DNA from: Stenotrophomonas sp. 169
GTDB lineage: Bacteria; Pseudomonadota; Gammaproteobacteria; Xanthomonadales; Xanthomonadaceae
NCBI RefSeq assembly: GCF_014621775.1
Contig: NZ_CP061204.1
Coordinates: 578,501-642,500, forward strand
Length of the DNA stretch: 64,000 bases
Direction: 5' to 3'
The notes beneath the pieces were generated by a model that made no database searches, was not told the origin of the DNA, and was given only the letters and a program-made list of their open reading frames with translations. The translations under genes were made by a program, and so were the position numbers. This document shows, piece by piece, positions 38,081 to 48,335 of the stretch. How positions within the stretch are numbered: position 1 is the first letter of the stretch; each line of letters starts with the position of its first letter.

Positions 38081-39772
38081 TTAACCCAGCAGTTTGCGCA
38101 TCAGGCTGTCGCGATCCAGGCTCTCCGCCTCGGTCGCCCGGCGCGCGCGGTATTCGTAAGTGCCGGCAGCCAGACCGCGTTCGGATACGACGATGCGATG
38201 CGGCACGCCGATCAGTTCCATGTCCGCGAACATCGCGCCGGGACGCAGGCCGCGGTCATCCAGCGCCGCGTCCAAGCCGGCCCCGCGCAGGCTTTCCAGC
38301 AGTTCGCCTGCCGCCGCCGCGACGGTCTCGTCGCCCTTCGGATTGATCACGCAGACCACTACCTGCCACGGCGCCATCGCGTCGGACCAGATGATGCCGG
38401 CGTCGTCGTGATTCTGCTCGATCGCCGCAGCGACGATCCGCGAGATACCAATGCCGTAGCAGCCCATCGTCATCGCCGCGGCCTTGCCATTCTCATCCAG
38501 CACCGTGGCATTCAATGCCTGGGCGTACTGGCGACCCAGCTGGAATACATGGCCCACTTCGATGCCGCGGGCGATTTTCAGCTCGCCGCCGTCGCGTGCG
38601 CGGTCACCGGCGCGCACATTGCGGATATCGGCGATCTCCGGCTCCGGCAGGTCACGTCCCCAGTTGACGCCGGCAAGGTGGAAGCCGGCCTCGTTGGCCC
38701 CGACGACGAAATCGGCCAGTGCAGCGACTTCCGGATCGGCGATGACGCGGATGCCTTTGCTCGGCGCCACCGGCCCCAGGAAACCGGGAATGCTGCCGAG
38801 GTAATCGGCGATCTCCGTTTCGCTGGCGAACCGCTGGTCAGCCAGGCCGGCGACCTTGGACAGTTTGATTTCATTGACCTCGTGGTCGCCACGGACCAAG
38901 GCCAGCACGAAGCCTTCGGCGGTCATCAACGCCACCGACTTCACCGTGCGCTGCAAAGGGAGACCCAGCAGCGCAGCCACGTCCTCGCAGGTTTTCTGCG
39001 TGGGCGTTTCCACTTTGCGCAGAGACTCGCTGGCCGCTGCGCGTGCAGCAGGTTCGGCCGCGATGGCGGCTTCCATGTTGGCGGCGTAGTCCGAGCCGGT
39101 AGAGAACACCAGCGCGTCCTCACCGGAATCGGCGATGACGTGGAACTCCTGCGACGCGTCGCCCCCGATGGCGCCGGAGTCGGCCTGCACCATGCGGAAA
39201 TCCAGGCCGAGGCGGGTGAAGATGCGGGTGTAGGCCGCCTTCATGTTCTCGTATTCGCGCACCAGGTCGGCGTCATGCAGATGGAAGGAATAGGCATCCT
39301 TCATCAGAAACTCGCGCGCGCGCATCACGCCGAAACGCGGGCGGATCTCATCGCGGAACTTGGTCTGCACCTGGTAGAAATTGACCGGCAACTGCTTGTA
39401 GCTGGCCAGCTCCTGCCGCGCGAAATCGGTGATCGCTTCCTCGGCGGTGGGGCTGTAGCAGAACTCCTGCTCCTTGCGGTCCTTGATCTTCAGCAGCTGC
39501 GGGCCGAACTTTTCCCAGCGGCCGGTGGCCTCCCACAGCTCGCGCGGCTGGATGGTGGGGATCTGCAGTTCGACCGCACCGGCACGATCCATTTCCTCGC
39601 GCACGATGCGCTCGACCTTGCGCAGCACGCGCAGGCCCAGCGGCGACCAGGTGTACAGGCCGGAGGCGAGCTTGCGGATCATCCCCGCGCGCAGCATCAG
39701 CCGGTGGCTGGTCAGCTCGGCGTCGCTGGGGGTTTCCTTGGTGGTGTGCAGGTGGAACTGGGACAGGCGCAT
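38081..39772 (-). CDS. proS: Prolyl-tRNA synthetase (bacterial type with editing insertion)
   Basis: A 563-residue class II synthetase charging tRNA-Pro. It begins [19 protein letters not shown]. Motif 1 is around [18 protein letters not shown] and motif 2 at [25 protein letters not shown]. The YbaK-like editing insertion (about 220-380; [20 protein letters not shown]) lies between motifs 2 and 3. The C-terminal anticodon domain ends the protein. ATG 39772 fits the family; an ATG four codons upstream is in frame, and neither has a strong ribosome site. Confidence 0.96.
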   Translation of the reverse strand: MRLSQFHLHTTKETPSDAELTSHRLMLRAGMIRKLASGLYTWSPLGLRVLRKVERIVREEMDRAGAVELQIPTIQPRELWEATGRWEKFGPQLLKIKDRKEQEFCYSPTAEEAITDFARQELASYKQLPVNFYQVQTKFRDEIRPRFGVMRAREFLMKDAYSFHLHDADLVREYENMKAAYTRIFTRLGLDFRMVQADSGAIGGDASQEFHVIADSGEDALVFSTGSDYAANMEAAIAAEPAARAAASESLRKVETPTQKTCEDVAALLGLPLQRTVKSVALMTAEGFVLALVRGDHEVNEIKLSKVAGLADQRFASETEIADYLGSIPGFLGPVAPSKGIRVIADPEVAALADFVVGANEAGFHLAGVNWGRDLPEPEIADIRNVRAGDRARDGGELKIARGIEVGHVFQLGRQYAQALNATVLDENGKAAAMTMGCYGIGISRIVAAAIEQNHDDAGIIWSDAMAPWQVVVCVINPKGDETVAAAAGELLESLRGAGLDAALDDRGLRPGAMFADMELIGVPHRIVVSERGLAAGTYEYRARRATEAESLDRDSLMRKLLG

Positions 39773-39843
39773 CGTCGGCATCATCTAACGGCGGAAGCCG
39801 TTATTCTGCCAGCCCGGCGCCTGCCGTGGGGATCGGCCCGTGC

Positions 39844-40221
39844 TCAGGCCTGCGGACAGTAGGCCTTTGCGGCGGCTTCGGCGAGGGCGCGTTGGTTCTG
39901 GCGCTGGGTATCGTCCAGCGGGCTGTCCGCCTTGCCATCGCCGTCGGTGTCCTGCATGACCGCGCCGCTGCCATCGAGCAGGGCCAGGTTCGCGCGCGCC
40001 GTGGCGCACTGCGGGGCAACCGGGGTTTCCGCCGGTGCAGCGCTGGCGGGCACACGGCTTCCGGGATCGCCGGTGATCTGACGGGTTTCAAACTTCTTGC
40101 CCGGCGGCGGATTCTCCGAATACTGGGTTACCCCGTTGGCATCCTTCCATTTATAGACCTGGCCAGCCAGGGCGGGGGACGTGGCCAGCAGCAGGAAACT
40201 CAAGCAGATCAGGGTACGCAT
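39844..40221 (-). CDS. DUF4124-type periplasmic protein
   Basis: A 125-residue protein with a clear signal peptide (LICLSFLLLATSPALAG) and then the short DUF4124 motif GQVYKWKDANGVTQYSENPP. The rest is linker-like with two cysteines (in APQCATARAN and AYCPQA) that could pair. DUF4124 proteins are abundant in xanthomonads and their function is unknown. It lies 71 bases upstream of proS on the same strand. Confidence 0.82.
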   Translation of the reverse strand: MRTLICLSFLLLATSPALAGQVYKWKDANGVTQYSENPPPGKKFETRQITGDPGSRVPASAAPAETPVAPQCATARANLALLDGSGAVMQDTDGDGKADSPLDDTQRQNQRALAEAAAKAYCPQA

Positions 40222-40301
40222 GACGACTCCGGGCCGGGCTGGCGGGAAAGCGTGATTGCAGCACTGCCGCCGTCGGCTGGCAAGTCGATTAAACTCGGGG
40301 C

Positions 40302-41078
40302 ATGGATCCCATTACCCCCCCGCCCCGCTCGCGCAGCATCTACCTGCTGCCCAATCTGTTCACCACGGCGGGCCTGTTTGCTGGCTTCTACGCCATCATC
40401 GCCGCCGCCAACGGTGATTTCGTCTACGCCAGCATCGCGGTGTTCGTCGCGGCGATCATGGATGGGCTGGATGGCCGGGTCGCCCGGCTCACCGGTACCA
40501 GCAGCGAGTTCGGCGTCCAATACGATTCGCTGGCCGACCTTGTCAGTTTCGGCATGGCACCGGCGCTGGTGATGTACCACTGGTCGCTGTCGTCGTTGAA
40601 GTTCGATGGGGAACTGCTGGGGCGGGTCGGCTGGGCGGTCGCGTTCCTGTACGCCGCGTGCGCCGCGCTGCGTCTGGCACGCTTCAATACCCAGGTGGCC
40701 GTGGTCGACAAGCGCTGGTTCGTCGGCCTCGCCAGCCCGGCTGCGGCGGGCCTGATGATGTCGTTTGTCTGGGCATTTGCCGATGGGCAGCTCGGCTGGA
40801 GTGGTGATCAACTGCGTTACGTCGCCTTGGGCGTGACGCTGGTCGCGGCCCTGCTGATGGTCAGCCGCATCCGCTTCTGGAGCTTCAAGGGCGGTGGGGC
40901 GAAGGGCCCCCGCGCTGACCGTGTGCCGTTCCTGGTGCTTGCGCTGTTGCCGATCGGCATCGCAATCGCGGTGATCGACCTGCCCCGCGTGTTGTTCGCG
41001 GTCGGCATCATTTATGCGTTGTCAGGTCCGGTGATGTGGGCCCTGCAGCGCCTGCGCAAGCGTTCGGACGCAGCGTGA
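40302..41078 (+). CDS. pssA: CDP-diacylglycerol-serine O-phosphatidyltransferase
   Basis: A 258-residue membrane enzyme making phosphatidylserine. The CDP-alcohol phosphotransferase motif runs from DGLDGRVAR through FGVQYDSLAD (about 46-70), with its conserved aspartates. About eight hydrophobic segments. It starts DPITPPPRSRSIYLLPNLFT. The stop overlaps the next gene's GTG (GTGA), so translation of holD and rimI is probably coupled. Confidence 0.93.
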   Translation: MDPITPPPRSRSIYLLPNLFTTAGLFAGFYAIIAAANGDFVYASIAVFVAAIMDGLDGRVARLTGTSSEFGVQYDSLADLVSFGMAPALVMYHWSLSSLKFDGELLGRVGWAVAFLYAACAALRLARFNTQVAVVDKRWFVGLASPAAAGLMMSFVWAFADGQLGWSGDQLRYVALGVTLVAALLMVSRIRFWSFKGGGAKGPRADRVPFLVLALLPIGIAIAVIDLPRVLFAVGIIYALSGPVMWALQRLRKRSDAA

Positions 41079-41608
41079 GCGGGGGCGCGTCGGCCGTGTG
41101 GACGCCTGCCCAGCAAGCCTGGCTGCAGGCGATGGGCTACACCGTGCTGCACGACAGTGCACTGGCCGTGGCATTGGAGGCTGTTGCCGCTACCCATGCC
41201 GATGCCAGCGACGGTCCACGGCCGCCGCAGCTGTCCGACGATGCCGTCCGCATCAGCGTGGCGCCCATGGCCGTGCCGCCCCGGCGTGCACCGCCCGCGC
41301 CGGTGGACGAATCTGCCGATGGCAAGCCACGCCCACCGCCGCGGCCCCGCCCGGCTGCTCCGGTTGCCCAGGTAGCGCAAGAACCCATAGCGCCCGGGAG
41401 CGTGACCGGCACGCCCCGCCAGCCGGCCGTACGCCTGCCTGACCGCCTGCAGATGGCGCTGCTGCGTGCCTCTGGCTGCAATCCCAACGACCCGGCGACG
41501 CAGGCCTTGATGGAAAGCTGGCCGCTGGACACCCTGCGCGGCAATGCGGCGGCCAAGCGCGCGCTGTGGCCGCAGTTGCGCGCGCTGCGCCGGAAGCCGG
41601 GCGCATGA
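41075..41608 (+). CDS. holD: Probable DNA polymerase III psi subunit (HolD)
   Basis: A 177-residue protein. Its ends match E. coli HolD as I recall it: the N-terminus AWLQAMGYTVL parallels WQLQQLGITQW, and the C-terminus LRGNAAAKRALWPQL parallels LRANPTARAALWQQI. The middle is a Pro/Arg-rich linker, making it longer than the 137 residues of E. coli. Psi bridges the clamp loader and chi. It lies directly before rimI, the same order as in E. coli, and HolC is also encoded in this window. GTG 41075 overlaps the pssA stop. Confidence 0.75.
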   Translation: MSGGASAVWTPAQQAWLQAMGYTVLHDSALAVALEAVAATHADASDGPRPPQLSDDAVRISVAPMAVPPRRAPPAPVDESADGKPRPPPRPRPAAPVAQVAQEPIAPGSVTGTPRQPAVRLPDRLQMALLRASGCNPNDPATQALMESWPLDTLRGNAAAKRALWPQLRALRRKPGA

Positions 41609-42102
41609 GTGCGTTGATCAGCCCGGGACGGGCCAGCCTGCGTGCGCTGCGCGAAAGTGATCTCAATGCCGTCATGGTGATCGAGGTGCGGGGTTATCCC
41701 TATCCGTGGACGCGCGGCATCTTCCTGGACTGCCTGCGCGCGGGCTATCCGGGGCTGGCGTTGGAGGAAGATGGGTTGCTGATGGGCTATGCGCTGTTGA
41801 GCATCGCCGCCGACGAGGCGCACCTGTTGAACATCTGTGTGGATCCATTGAGCCAGACCGGTGGACGGGGGCGACTGCTGCTGCGGGCCATCGTCGGCCT
41901 GGCCCGCGACCGCGGCGTGCGCCGCGTGTTTCTGGAAGTGCGCCCGTCCAACGCACCGGCGCTGGCGCTGTACCACAGCGAAGGCTTCAACGAGATCGGT
42001 CGTCGCCCTCGTTATTACCCCGCCGCAGAGGGGCGCGAAGACGCGCTGGTGATGGCCATCGAGATAGTGGCCGATGGCATCGACACGATGCCACCGCTGT
42101 AA
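41605..42102 (+). CDS. rimI: Ribosomal protein S18 alanine N-acetyltransferase
   Basis: A 165-residue GNAT acetyltransferase that acetylates the N-terminus of S18. LRESDLNAVMVIEVRGYPYPWTRGIF is the RimI N-terminal block. The acetyl-CoA loop is QTGGRGRLLL (about 86-95), and FLEVRPSNAPALALYHSEGF is the typical C-terminal part. ATG 41605 overlaps the holD stop. It ends the pssA-holD-rimI run. Confidence 0.9.
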   Translation: MSALISPGRASLRALRESDLNAVMVIEVRGYPYPWTRGIFLDCLRAGYPGLALEEDGLLMGYALLSIAADEAHLLNICVDPLSQTGGRGRLLLRAIVGLARDRGVRRVFLEVRPSNAPALALYHSEGFNEIGRRPRYYPAAEGREDALVMAIEIVADGIDTMPPL

Positions 42103-42131
42103 CAGGCAGGGTCGGAGGATAGCGCCGACCG

Positions 42132-42188
42132 GTAGAGCCGACTTCAGTCGGCTGACGTTGACTACCAGCCGACTGAAGTCGGCTCTAC
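42132..42188. repeat. SMAG-type GTAG repeat dimer
   Basis: Two copies of GTAGAGCCGACTTCAGTCGGCT in opposite orientation (42132-42153 and 42167-42188), each a self-complementary stem with a GTAG terminus, separated by 13 bases. This is the arrangement reported for dimeric SMAG elements of Stenotrophomonas. It lies 30 bases after rimI. Confidence 0.88.
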
Positions 42189-42289
42189 CACGGTCAATCG
42201 CCGCGCCGAACCCGCCGTCGTCCATCCGACACGGTACCCGCGCCGCACCCAGCCGTTACCCCCCACCCACGGCACGCGCGCGGTCGCCA

Positions 42290-42356
42290 GTAGCGCCGAG
42301 CCATGCTCGGCGAGCGCAGCGGTCCACCGAAGCCCGTGACGGCCAGCGGCGGTCAC
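42290..42356. repeat. Extended SMAG-type repeat, copy 1
   Basis: It starts GTAGCGCCGAGCCATGCTCGGCG (stem-loop) and continues for about 44 bases that are nearly identical in a copy at 43253-43320, including GAGCGCAGCGGTCC and CGTGACGGCCAGCGGC. The two copies lie in direct orientation on either side of the permease gene. Confidence 0.85.
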
Positions 42357-42396
42357 CCGCCGGATGATGTTCGTCACCCGCTGATCCCGGATTCCT

Positions 42397-43221
42397 TCAG
42401 GACGGGACCCGCAGCAGGATCACGCCGGCGACGATCACCCCACCTGCTATCCATCGTCCGCGCGGTACGCGTTCGCCCAGAAGAAACGCAGAGATCAGCA
42501 GCGCGAACAGGATCGAAGTTTCGCGCAACGCCGAGACCATCGCGACCGGCGCCTGGGTCATGGCCCATAGTGCGATGGCATATGACGTCGTCGTGCCGAT
42601 GCCACCGATCAAGCCCAGCCGCCAATGCGCGCATACATGTGCACGCAACGCGTCACGCCGCTGCATGAGCGCGCGCATGGTCAGTGGCAGGCCTGACAAC
42701 AGGAACAGCCACAGGGTATAGCTGAGCGCATTGCCGGACAGACGTGCACCGTGGGCGTCGACCAGCGTGTAGGTCGCGATCATGCAGGCAGTCAGCAGCG
42801 GCAGTCCCCAATGCGCCCTGTGGGTTCCCAGCGCCATGCCGAGGATGCCGATGCTGACCAGCACGATGCCACTCCACGCCGATAGCGGCAGTTGCTCGCC
42901 GTGAACAAGAGCCGCCATGGCCACGAGGATCGGCGCACAGCCGCGCATGAGCGGATAGGCCACACTCATGTCGACCTGCTGGTAGCAGCGGGCAACCAAG
43001 GCGTAGTAGGCGACCTGCAGGGCAACCGAAGCTGCGAGCCACGGCCAGCTGCGTGCATCTGGTAGTGGCAGGAAGGGCAACACGACCGCCGACAGCAGCG
43101 CGGCGCTGGCGGTGATCACTACGGTGCCGAGCTGTTTGTCGGGCCCGCGTTTGACGATGGCGTTCCAGCTGGCGTGGAGGGCGGCGGCGACCAGTACCAG
43201 CAGGAAAGTGGAGAGTGGCAT
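42397..43221 (-). CDS. EamA/DMT-family membrane transporter
   Basis: A 274-residue protein with about ten transmembrane helices in two EamA repeats, as in drug/metabolite exporters. It starts PLSTFLLVLVAAALHASWNAIVKRG, where the HASWN motif is typical, and the second half contains SYAIALWAMTQAPVAMVSALRETSILFALL. ATG 43221 was chosen; MTWHGIIPT nine codons upstream is an alternative. Its substrate is unknown. It is flanked by direct SMAG copies, with one about 30 bases upstream of the start. Confidence 0.82.
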   Translation of the reverse strand: MPLSTFLLVLVAAALHASWNAIVKRGPDKQLGTVVITASAALLSAVVLPFLPLPDARSWPWLAASVALQVAYYALVARCYQQVDMSVAYPLMRGCAPILVAMAALVHGEQLPLSAWSGIVLVSIGILGMALGTHRAHWGLPLLTACMIATYTLVDAHGARLSGNALSYTLWLFLLSGLPLTMRALMQRRDALRAHVCAHWRLGLIGGIGTTTSYAIALWAMTQAPVAMVSALRETSILFALLISAFLLGERVPRGRWIAGGVIVAGVILLRVPS

Positions 43222-43252
43222 CGTCGGGATGATGCCATGCCATGTCATATCG

Positions 43253-43320
43253 GTAGCGCCGAGCCATGCTCGGCGAGCGCAGCGGTCCGCCCGAAGAGCG
43301 TGACGGCCAGCGGCCGTCAC
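43253..43320. repeat. Extended SMAG-type repeat, copy 2
   Basis: Near-identical to 42290-42356 over 68 bases, in the same orientation, beginning with the GTAG-tipped stem. It lies between valS and the permease gene start. Confidence 0.85.
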
Positions 43321-43333
43321 CACCGCCAGCGCC

Positions 43334-46159
43334 TTACAGCTTGGCGCGCTGCTCCTGCAATCCGGCCAGCTGGGTGGTCCATTCGACCAGGCGCACACGC
43401 TCCTGCTCGACCACGGCAGCGGGCACCTTGTCGGTGAACTTCGACAGCTTCACTTCGCTCTTTTCCTTCTCGGCCTGCACGCGCACAAGCTCCTTGTCCA
43501 GGCGCGCGCGCTCCGCATCCAGGTCCACCAGACCTTCCAACGGCACCAGCAGCTTCAGCTCGCCGACGATGGCCGCCGCTGCAGGCGGGGCCGATTCATC
43601 GGCAGCCAGCCACTGGATGGTCTCCAGTTTCAGCAGGAAGGACAGCGACGCGGCGAAACGTTCGATGCGCACGCGGTCCTGTTCCAGCCCGGCCTGCAGC
43701 CGCAGCGGTACCAGCTTCGACGGTGCGACATTGAGCTCGCTGCGCACGCGGCGCACGGCGCTGATCACGGCCTTCAGCCATTCCACGTCGGCCTCGGCCT
43801 GGGCGAAATCACCCGCGAACTCATCCGCCGTGGGGTAGGGGCGCAGGGACAACGAATCCCCGGCGATGCCCAGGCGCGGCGCGACCTGCTGCCACAGCTG
43901 TTCGGTGATGAACGGCGTCAACGGGTGCAGCAGGCGCAGCAGCGCTTCCAGTACGTACAGCACGGTGTGGCGGGTGCTGTCTGCATCCGCTATGTCGGCA
44001 CCATTCAATGCCGGCTTGCTCAGCTCCAGGAACCAATCGCAGAATTCATTCCACGCGAACTCGTACAGGCACTGCGCCAGCAGATCGAAACGATAGGCCG
44101 CGAAGTGCCCATGCGCTTCTGCGGTGGTGGCGGCCAACCGCGCGAGGATCCAGCGCTCGGCGTCGGTGCGCGGCTTGGGCGCACCGGAGAACGAGGCGCC
44201 TTCGGTGTTCATCAGGGCGAAGCGGCTGGCGTTCCACAGCTTGTTGCAGAAGTTCTTGTAGCCCTCGGCACGGTTCATGTCGAACTTGATGTCGCGGCCG
44301 TGGGTCGCCAACGCGGCGATGGTGAAGCGCAGTGCATCGGCGCCGTGAGCGGCGATGCCCTCCGGGAATTCCTTGCGCGTGGCCTTGCCGATCTTCTCGA
44401 TCATCTTCGGCTGCATCAGGCCACCGGTGCGCTTGGCCACCAGGTCGTCGATGGAAATGCCGTCGATGATGTCCAGCGGGTCCAGCACGTTGCCCTTGGA
44501 CTTGGACATCTTCTGGCCCTGGCCGTCGCGGATCAGGCCGGTGAAGTAGACGTCCTTGAACGGCACTTTGCCGGTCAGGTTGTCGGTGGCCATGATCATG
44601 CGGGCCACCCAGAAGAAGATGATGTCGAAGCCGGTGACCAGCACCGACGACGGCAGGTAGCGGTCAAAGCCGCGCTCGGCCATCGCCTGTTCGTTCGGCC
44701 AGCCCAGCGTGGAGAATGGCCAAAGCTGCGAGGAGAACCAGGTCTCCAGTACATCGCTTTCCTGGTGCAGCGCCACGTCGGCGCCCAGCCCGTTCGCCGC
44801 ACGCACTTCGGCTTCATCGCGGCCCACGTAGCAGGCGCCGGCGTCGTCGAACCACGCCGGGATGCGGTGGCCCCACCAGAGCTGGCGGCTGATGCACCAG
44901 TCCTGGATGTTGGTCATCCAGTGGCGGTAGGTGTTGATCCAGTTCGGCGGCACGAAGCCGATGGCACCGCTCTCCACAAGCTCCAGACCACGCCGCGCCA
45001 GTTCGTCCATCTTCACGAACCACTGGTCGGTCAGGTACGGCTCGATCACCTGGTTGGTGCGGTCGCCACGCGGTACCTGCAGTTTGTGCGCCTTGGTCTC
45101 GACCAGGATCGCCAGGTCTTCCAGTTCGCCCAGCACGGCCTTGCGCGCGTCGTAGCGATCCAGACCGCGGAAGCGTTCCGGTGCGTTCTCGTTGATCGCG
45201 GCCACCGGGGTGAACAGATTGATCATCGGCAGGTTATGGCGCAGGCCGACCTGGTAATCGTTGAAATCGTGCGCCGGCGTGACCTTGACCACGCCGGTAC
45301 CGAACGCGCGGTCCACGTAGTCATCGCCGATCACCGGCACGCTGCGGCCGGTCAGCGGCAGGGTGACGCTGCGACCGATCAGGTGCAGGTAGCGCGCATC
45401 TTCGGGGTGCACCATCACCGCGGTGTCGCCCAGCAGCGTTTCCGGGCGCGTGGTGGCGACCACCAGGTAATCACGGGTCTCGCGCAGGGTTTCGACGCCA
45501 TCGGCATCGTGTTCGACGTGCTCGTAGGTCAGCCCGTCGTCGAGCTTGTAGGCGATCGACCAGAGGAAGCCGTCTTCCTCGGCGCTCTCCACTTCGAGAT
45601 CGGAGATGGCGGTCTTCAGCACCGGATCCCAGTTGACCAGACGCTGTCCGCGGTAGATCAGTCCCTGTTCGTGCCAGCGCACGAAGGCTTCGATCACCGC
45701 CTGCGACGGCTGCGGGTCCATGGTGAAGGTGCTGCGCGACCAGTCGGCGGACGTGCCCAGGCGGCGCATCTGCCGTTCGATGGTGTCACCGGACTGCTGC
45801 TTCCATTCCCACACCTTGCCGATGAAGCCTTCGCGACCCAGCGAGTCACGTGTTTCCCCCTTGCCTTCCTGCGCCAGGTTGCGGCTGACCACCATTTCGG
45901 TGGCGATGCCCGCATGGTCGGTACCCACCTGCCACAGCGTGTCGTAGCCGCGCATGCGGTGGTAGCGCACCAGGGCATCCATCAGGGTCTGCTGGAAGGC
46001 GTGGCCCATGTGCAGCGTGCCGGTGACGTTCGGCGGCGGCAACAGGATGGTGTACGGCTCGCCCTTGCCCGACGGCTTGAAGTGGCCAGCCTTTTCCCAG
46101 GCATCGTAGGTGTCCTTCTCAAAGGACGTCGGGTCGTAGCTGGAGTCGAGTCGGGTCAT
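43334..46159 (-). CDS. valS: Valyl-tRNA synthetase
   Basis: A 941-residue class I synthetase. The HIGH-type motif is [16 protein letters not shown] and the KMSKS motif is [20 protein letters not shown]1 editing domain lies between them ([17 protein letters not shown]). The C-terminal valyl-type coiled coil (about 875-940; [20 protein letters not shown]) ends the protein. ATG 46159 gives [13 protein letters not shown]. Downstream of holC and pepA on the same strand, the pepA-holC-valS order known from E. coli. Confidence 0.97.
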   Translation of the reverse strand: MTRLDSSYDPTSFEKDTYDAWEKAGHFKPSGKGEPYTILLPPPNVTGTLHMGHAFQQTLMDALVRYHRMRGYDTLWQVGTDHAGIATEMVVSRNLAQEGKGETRDSLGREGFIGKVWEWKQQSGDTIERQMRRLGTSADWSRSTFTMDPQPSQAVIEAFVRWHEQGLIYRGQRLVNWDPVLKTAISDLEVESAEEDGFLWSIAYKLDDGLTYEHVEHDADGVETLRETRDYLVVATTRPETLLGDTAVMVHPEDARYLHLIGRSVTLPLTGRSVPVIGDDYVDRAFGTGVVKVTPAHDFNDYQVGLRHNLPMINLFTPVAAINENAPERFRGLDRYDARKAVLGELEDLAILVETKAHKLQVPRGDRTNQVIEPYLTDQWFVKMDELARRGLELVESGAIGFVPPNWINTYRHWMTNIQDWCISRQLWWGHRIPAWFDDAGACYVGRDEAEVRAANGLGADVALHQESDVLETWFSSQLWPFSTLGWPNEQAMAERGFDRYLPSSVLVTGFDIIFFWVARMIMATDNLTGKVPFKDVYFTGLIRDGQGQKMSKSKGNVLDPLDIIDGISIDDLVAKRTGGLMQPKMIEKIGKATRKEFPEGIAAHGADALRFTIAALATHGRDIKFDMNRAEGYKNFCNKLWNASRFALMNTEGASFSGAPKPRTDAERWILARLAATTAEAHGHFAAYRFDLLAQCLYEFAWNEFCDWFLELSKPALNGADIADADSTRHTVLYVLEALLRLLHPLTPFITEQLWQQVAPRLGIAGDSLSLRPYPTADEFAGDFAQAEADVEWLKAVISAVRRVRSELNVAPSKLVPLRLQAGLEQDRVRIERFAASLSFLLKLETIQWLAADESAPPAAAAIVGELKLLVPLEGLVDLDAERARLDKELVRVQAEKEKSEVKLSKFTDKVPAAVVEQERVRLVEWTTQLAGLQEQRAKL

Positions 46160-46240
46160 GCGGGGCAACCAGAAGATGTTCGGGGGAGGATCAGGGCGAG
46201 CGGCCGGCGCATCAAGGGCAGCGCCGGGCCGGTGCCCGGT

Positions 46241-46666
46241 TTACATATCGTGCTTGGACAGCTCGTAACCGGCGTCCTTGTACTGCCGCCAGCGCTCGCG
46301 CAGGGGCTCACGCGCGTCCGGATCGGCCGGAACCACTTCCAGCACCCGGTCGCATTCGCCCATCCACGGCGTATCGCGCAGGTTGATCACCAGCGGGCGC
46401 ACCGGCTCTTCGCCACCGGGCACGGCGATCAGCACCAGCGCTTCTTCTTCGTCCATGTCTTCGCCGGCGATCTGGTGCGGGATGTAGGCCTCCGCATCGA
46501 AGGACCACAGCAGCTCGTCCAGTTCTTCGGCCTGGGCCTGGTCACGCGCCAGTACCAGGGTGAACAGCCCGGCGTCGTTGGCCTTGCGCGCCAGCTCGCA
46601 GACCAGGCGCAGGGGCTCGGTCAGGAAGCGGGGCTTGGCGATCAGGTAGAAATCAGCGCGGGGCAT
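46241..46666 (-). CDS. holC: DNA polymerase III chi subunit
   Basis: A 141-residue protein that links the clamp loader, via psi, to single-stranded DNA-binding protein. It starts RADFYLIAKPRFLTEPLRLVCELARKA and has GLFTLVLARDQAQAEELDELLWSFD and FIPHQ-like AYIPHQIAGED, all HolC features. ATG 46666 was chosen over a longer frame whose extra 24 residues come from the intergenic hairpin region. It lies between pepA and valS. Confidence 0.92.
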   Translation of the reverse strand: MPRADFYLIAKPRFLTEPLRLVCELARKANDAGLFTLVLARDQAQAEELDELLWSFDAEAYIPHQIAGEDMDEEEALVLIAVPGGEEPVRPLVINLRDTPWMGECDRVLEVVPADPDAREPLRERWRQYKDAGYELSKHDM

Positions 46667-46682
46667 GGCGGCATCCGGGTGG

Positions 46683-46738
46683 CAGGCGAAGGCCCGGCAC
46701 GGGCCGGGCGATGTCATGGCCGGCACAGGGCCGGCCAC
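46683..46738. other. Two short GC-rich hairpins between pepA and holC
   Basis: GCCCGGCACGGGCCGGGC and GGCCGGCACAGGGCCGGCC are adjacent inverted repeats in the 87-base gap. No T-run follows. They may partly terminate pepA transcripts or stabilise mRNA. Confidence 0.45.
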
Positions 46739-46753
46739 AGAGACAACAGTGGA

Positions 46754-48232
46754 TCAGGCGCGGGCCGCCTGGTCCAGCAGCCACTGGCTCAGCAGGCCGA
46801 CCGGGCGGCCGGTAGCCATGCCGCGCTTGCCTTCATCGCTGGCGACGCCGGCGATGTCCAGGTGGGCCCAGCGCTGGCCTTCGGTAAAGCGTGCCAGGAA
46901 GCAACCAGCGGTGATCGCACCGGCCCAGCGACCGCCAATGTTGTAGACGTCGGCAAAGCTGGAATCCAGCATCGGCTGGTATTCATCCCACAACGGCAGG
47001 CGCCAGGCGCGGTCGAATACATGCTCACCGGCGGCCAGCAGCTCGTTGGCCAGGTCGTCGTGCTTGGTCATCAGGCCAGCGGTCTGATGGCCCAGGGCGA
47101 CCAGGCAGGCACCGGTCAGGGTGGCCACATCGACCAGGGCCTGCGGCTCGAAGCGCTGCGCGTAGGTCAGCGCGTCGCACAGGATCAGGCGACCTTCGGC
47201 GTCAGTGTTGCCGACTTCGATGGTCTTGCCCGACATCGAGGTGATGACGTCGGACGGGCGGTAGGCGTTGCCGTCGATGGCGTTTTCGACCGCCGGCACC
47301 ACCACCACCAGGTTCAGCGGCAGCTGCGCCTTCACCGTGGCCACGAAGGTGCCGATGACGTTGGCGCCACCGCACATGTCGAACTTCATTTCTTCGATGC
47401 CGCCCTGGGTCTTCAGGTTGACGCCACCGGTATCGAAGGTGATGCCCTTGCCGACCAACACGTAGGGCTTGGCATCGCCGCCGTTGTTCCACTTCAGCAC
47501 TACCAGCCTGGGCCGGTTGGCCGAGCCGCGTGCCACGGCCAGCAGCGAGCCCATGCCGAGCGCTTCCATCTGCGTCTCGTCCAGGATCTCGGCCTCGGCA
47601 CCGTCGTGCTCACCCGCGAACTTCACGGCCACGTCAGCCAGATGGGCCGGGTTGCAGAAGTTCGGCGGCAGGTTGCCCAGCTCACGGGCGAACTCCACGC
47701 CGCTGGCGATGGCACGGCCCTGCAGCAGGGCGGTTTCGTCGCTGCCGGCGATGGCCAACTGCTGCAGGCCGGCCTCTTCGGCCTTCTTCTTGCCGAAGGT
47801 GGCGGTATAGCGGTAGCTGGCGTGATCAGCCGCGATGATGGCCTGGCGGATCGCCCACGCGGCGTCGCGGTCTTTCACCGGCAGATCGACCAGGGTGAAC
47901 AGCGCACTGCGGCTGGCGCCGGTCTTCAGCGCGCGCACCGCGTCGCCGATGGCCTTCAGGTACTGCGGCACGCCGAAGCGGGCCGCCTCGCCGAGGCCGA
48001 CCACCAGCACGCGCGGCGCAGTGACGCCCGGCAGGTCGTGCAGCAGGGTGGTGGCGCCGGTCTTGCCGGACAGGTCACCGCGCTGGGCAAGGGCTGCCAG
48101 GCGACCGCCACTGGCAGCGTCCAGCGCCTGTGCGGCGGGCGACAGGGTATGGTCGGCATAGGCGCCGATGACCACGCAGTCCACCGCAGCGGAGGTGGGC
48201 GAGGAGTGGTTCAGGGTGAATTCGAGGGCCAT
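46754..48232 (-). CDS. pepA: Leucyl aminopeptidase (PepA, M17)
   Basis: A 492-residue cytosolic di-manganese/zinc exopeptidase. The M17 signature [14 protein letters not shown] is present, along with [15 protein letters not shown], which carries a catalytic Lys and metal-binding Asp. The N-terminal macro-like domain precedes it. In E. coli PepA also binds DNA in Xer recombination. It is divergent from lptF by about 100 bases, and heads pepA-holC-valS. Confidence 0.96.
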   Translation of the reverse strand: MALEFTLNHSSPTSAAVDCVVIGAYADHTLSPAAQALDAASGGRLAALAQRGDLSGKTGATTLLHDLPGVTAPRVLVVGLGEAARFGVPQYLKAIGDAVRALKTGASRSALFTLVDLPVKDRDAAWAIRQAIIAADHASYRYTATFGKKKAEEAGLQQLAIAGSDETALLQGRAIASGVEFARELGNLPPNFCNPAHLADVAVKFAGEHDGAEAEILDETQMEALGMGSLLAVARGSANRPRLVVLKWNNGGDAKPYVLVGKGITFDTGGVNLKTQGGIEEMKFDMCGGANVIGTFVATVKAQLPLNLVVVVPAVENAIDGNAYRPSDVITSMSGKTIEVGNTDAEGRLILCDALTYAQRFEPQALVDVATLTGACLVALGHQTAGLMTKHDDLANELLAAGEHVFDRAWRLPLWDEYQPMLDSSFADVYNIGGRWAGAITAGCFLARFTEGQRWAHLDIAGVASDEGKRGMATGRPVGLLSQWLLDQAARA

Positions 48233-48335
48233 TGATCAGATTCCGTAGGCAAATCCGTACAATCGCGGACCGTTTACGTCCAGCCGTTAGACTGGGCGGA
48301 CCCGCGAACGAACCTGAGAGTTTAAACCACGGCCC

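Noticed and set aside
43925..48235. A 1436-codon open frame on the forward strand across valS, holC and pepA
   Set aside because: It lies antisense to three well-identified genes, its product is His/Arg/Gln-rich without domains, and long antisense frames are expected in GC-rich DNA with strong third-position bias.
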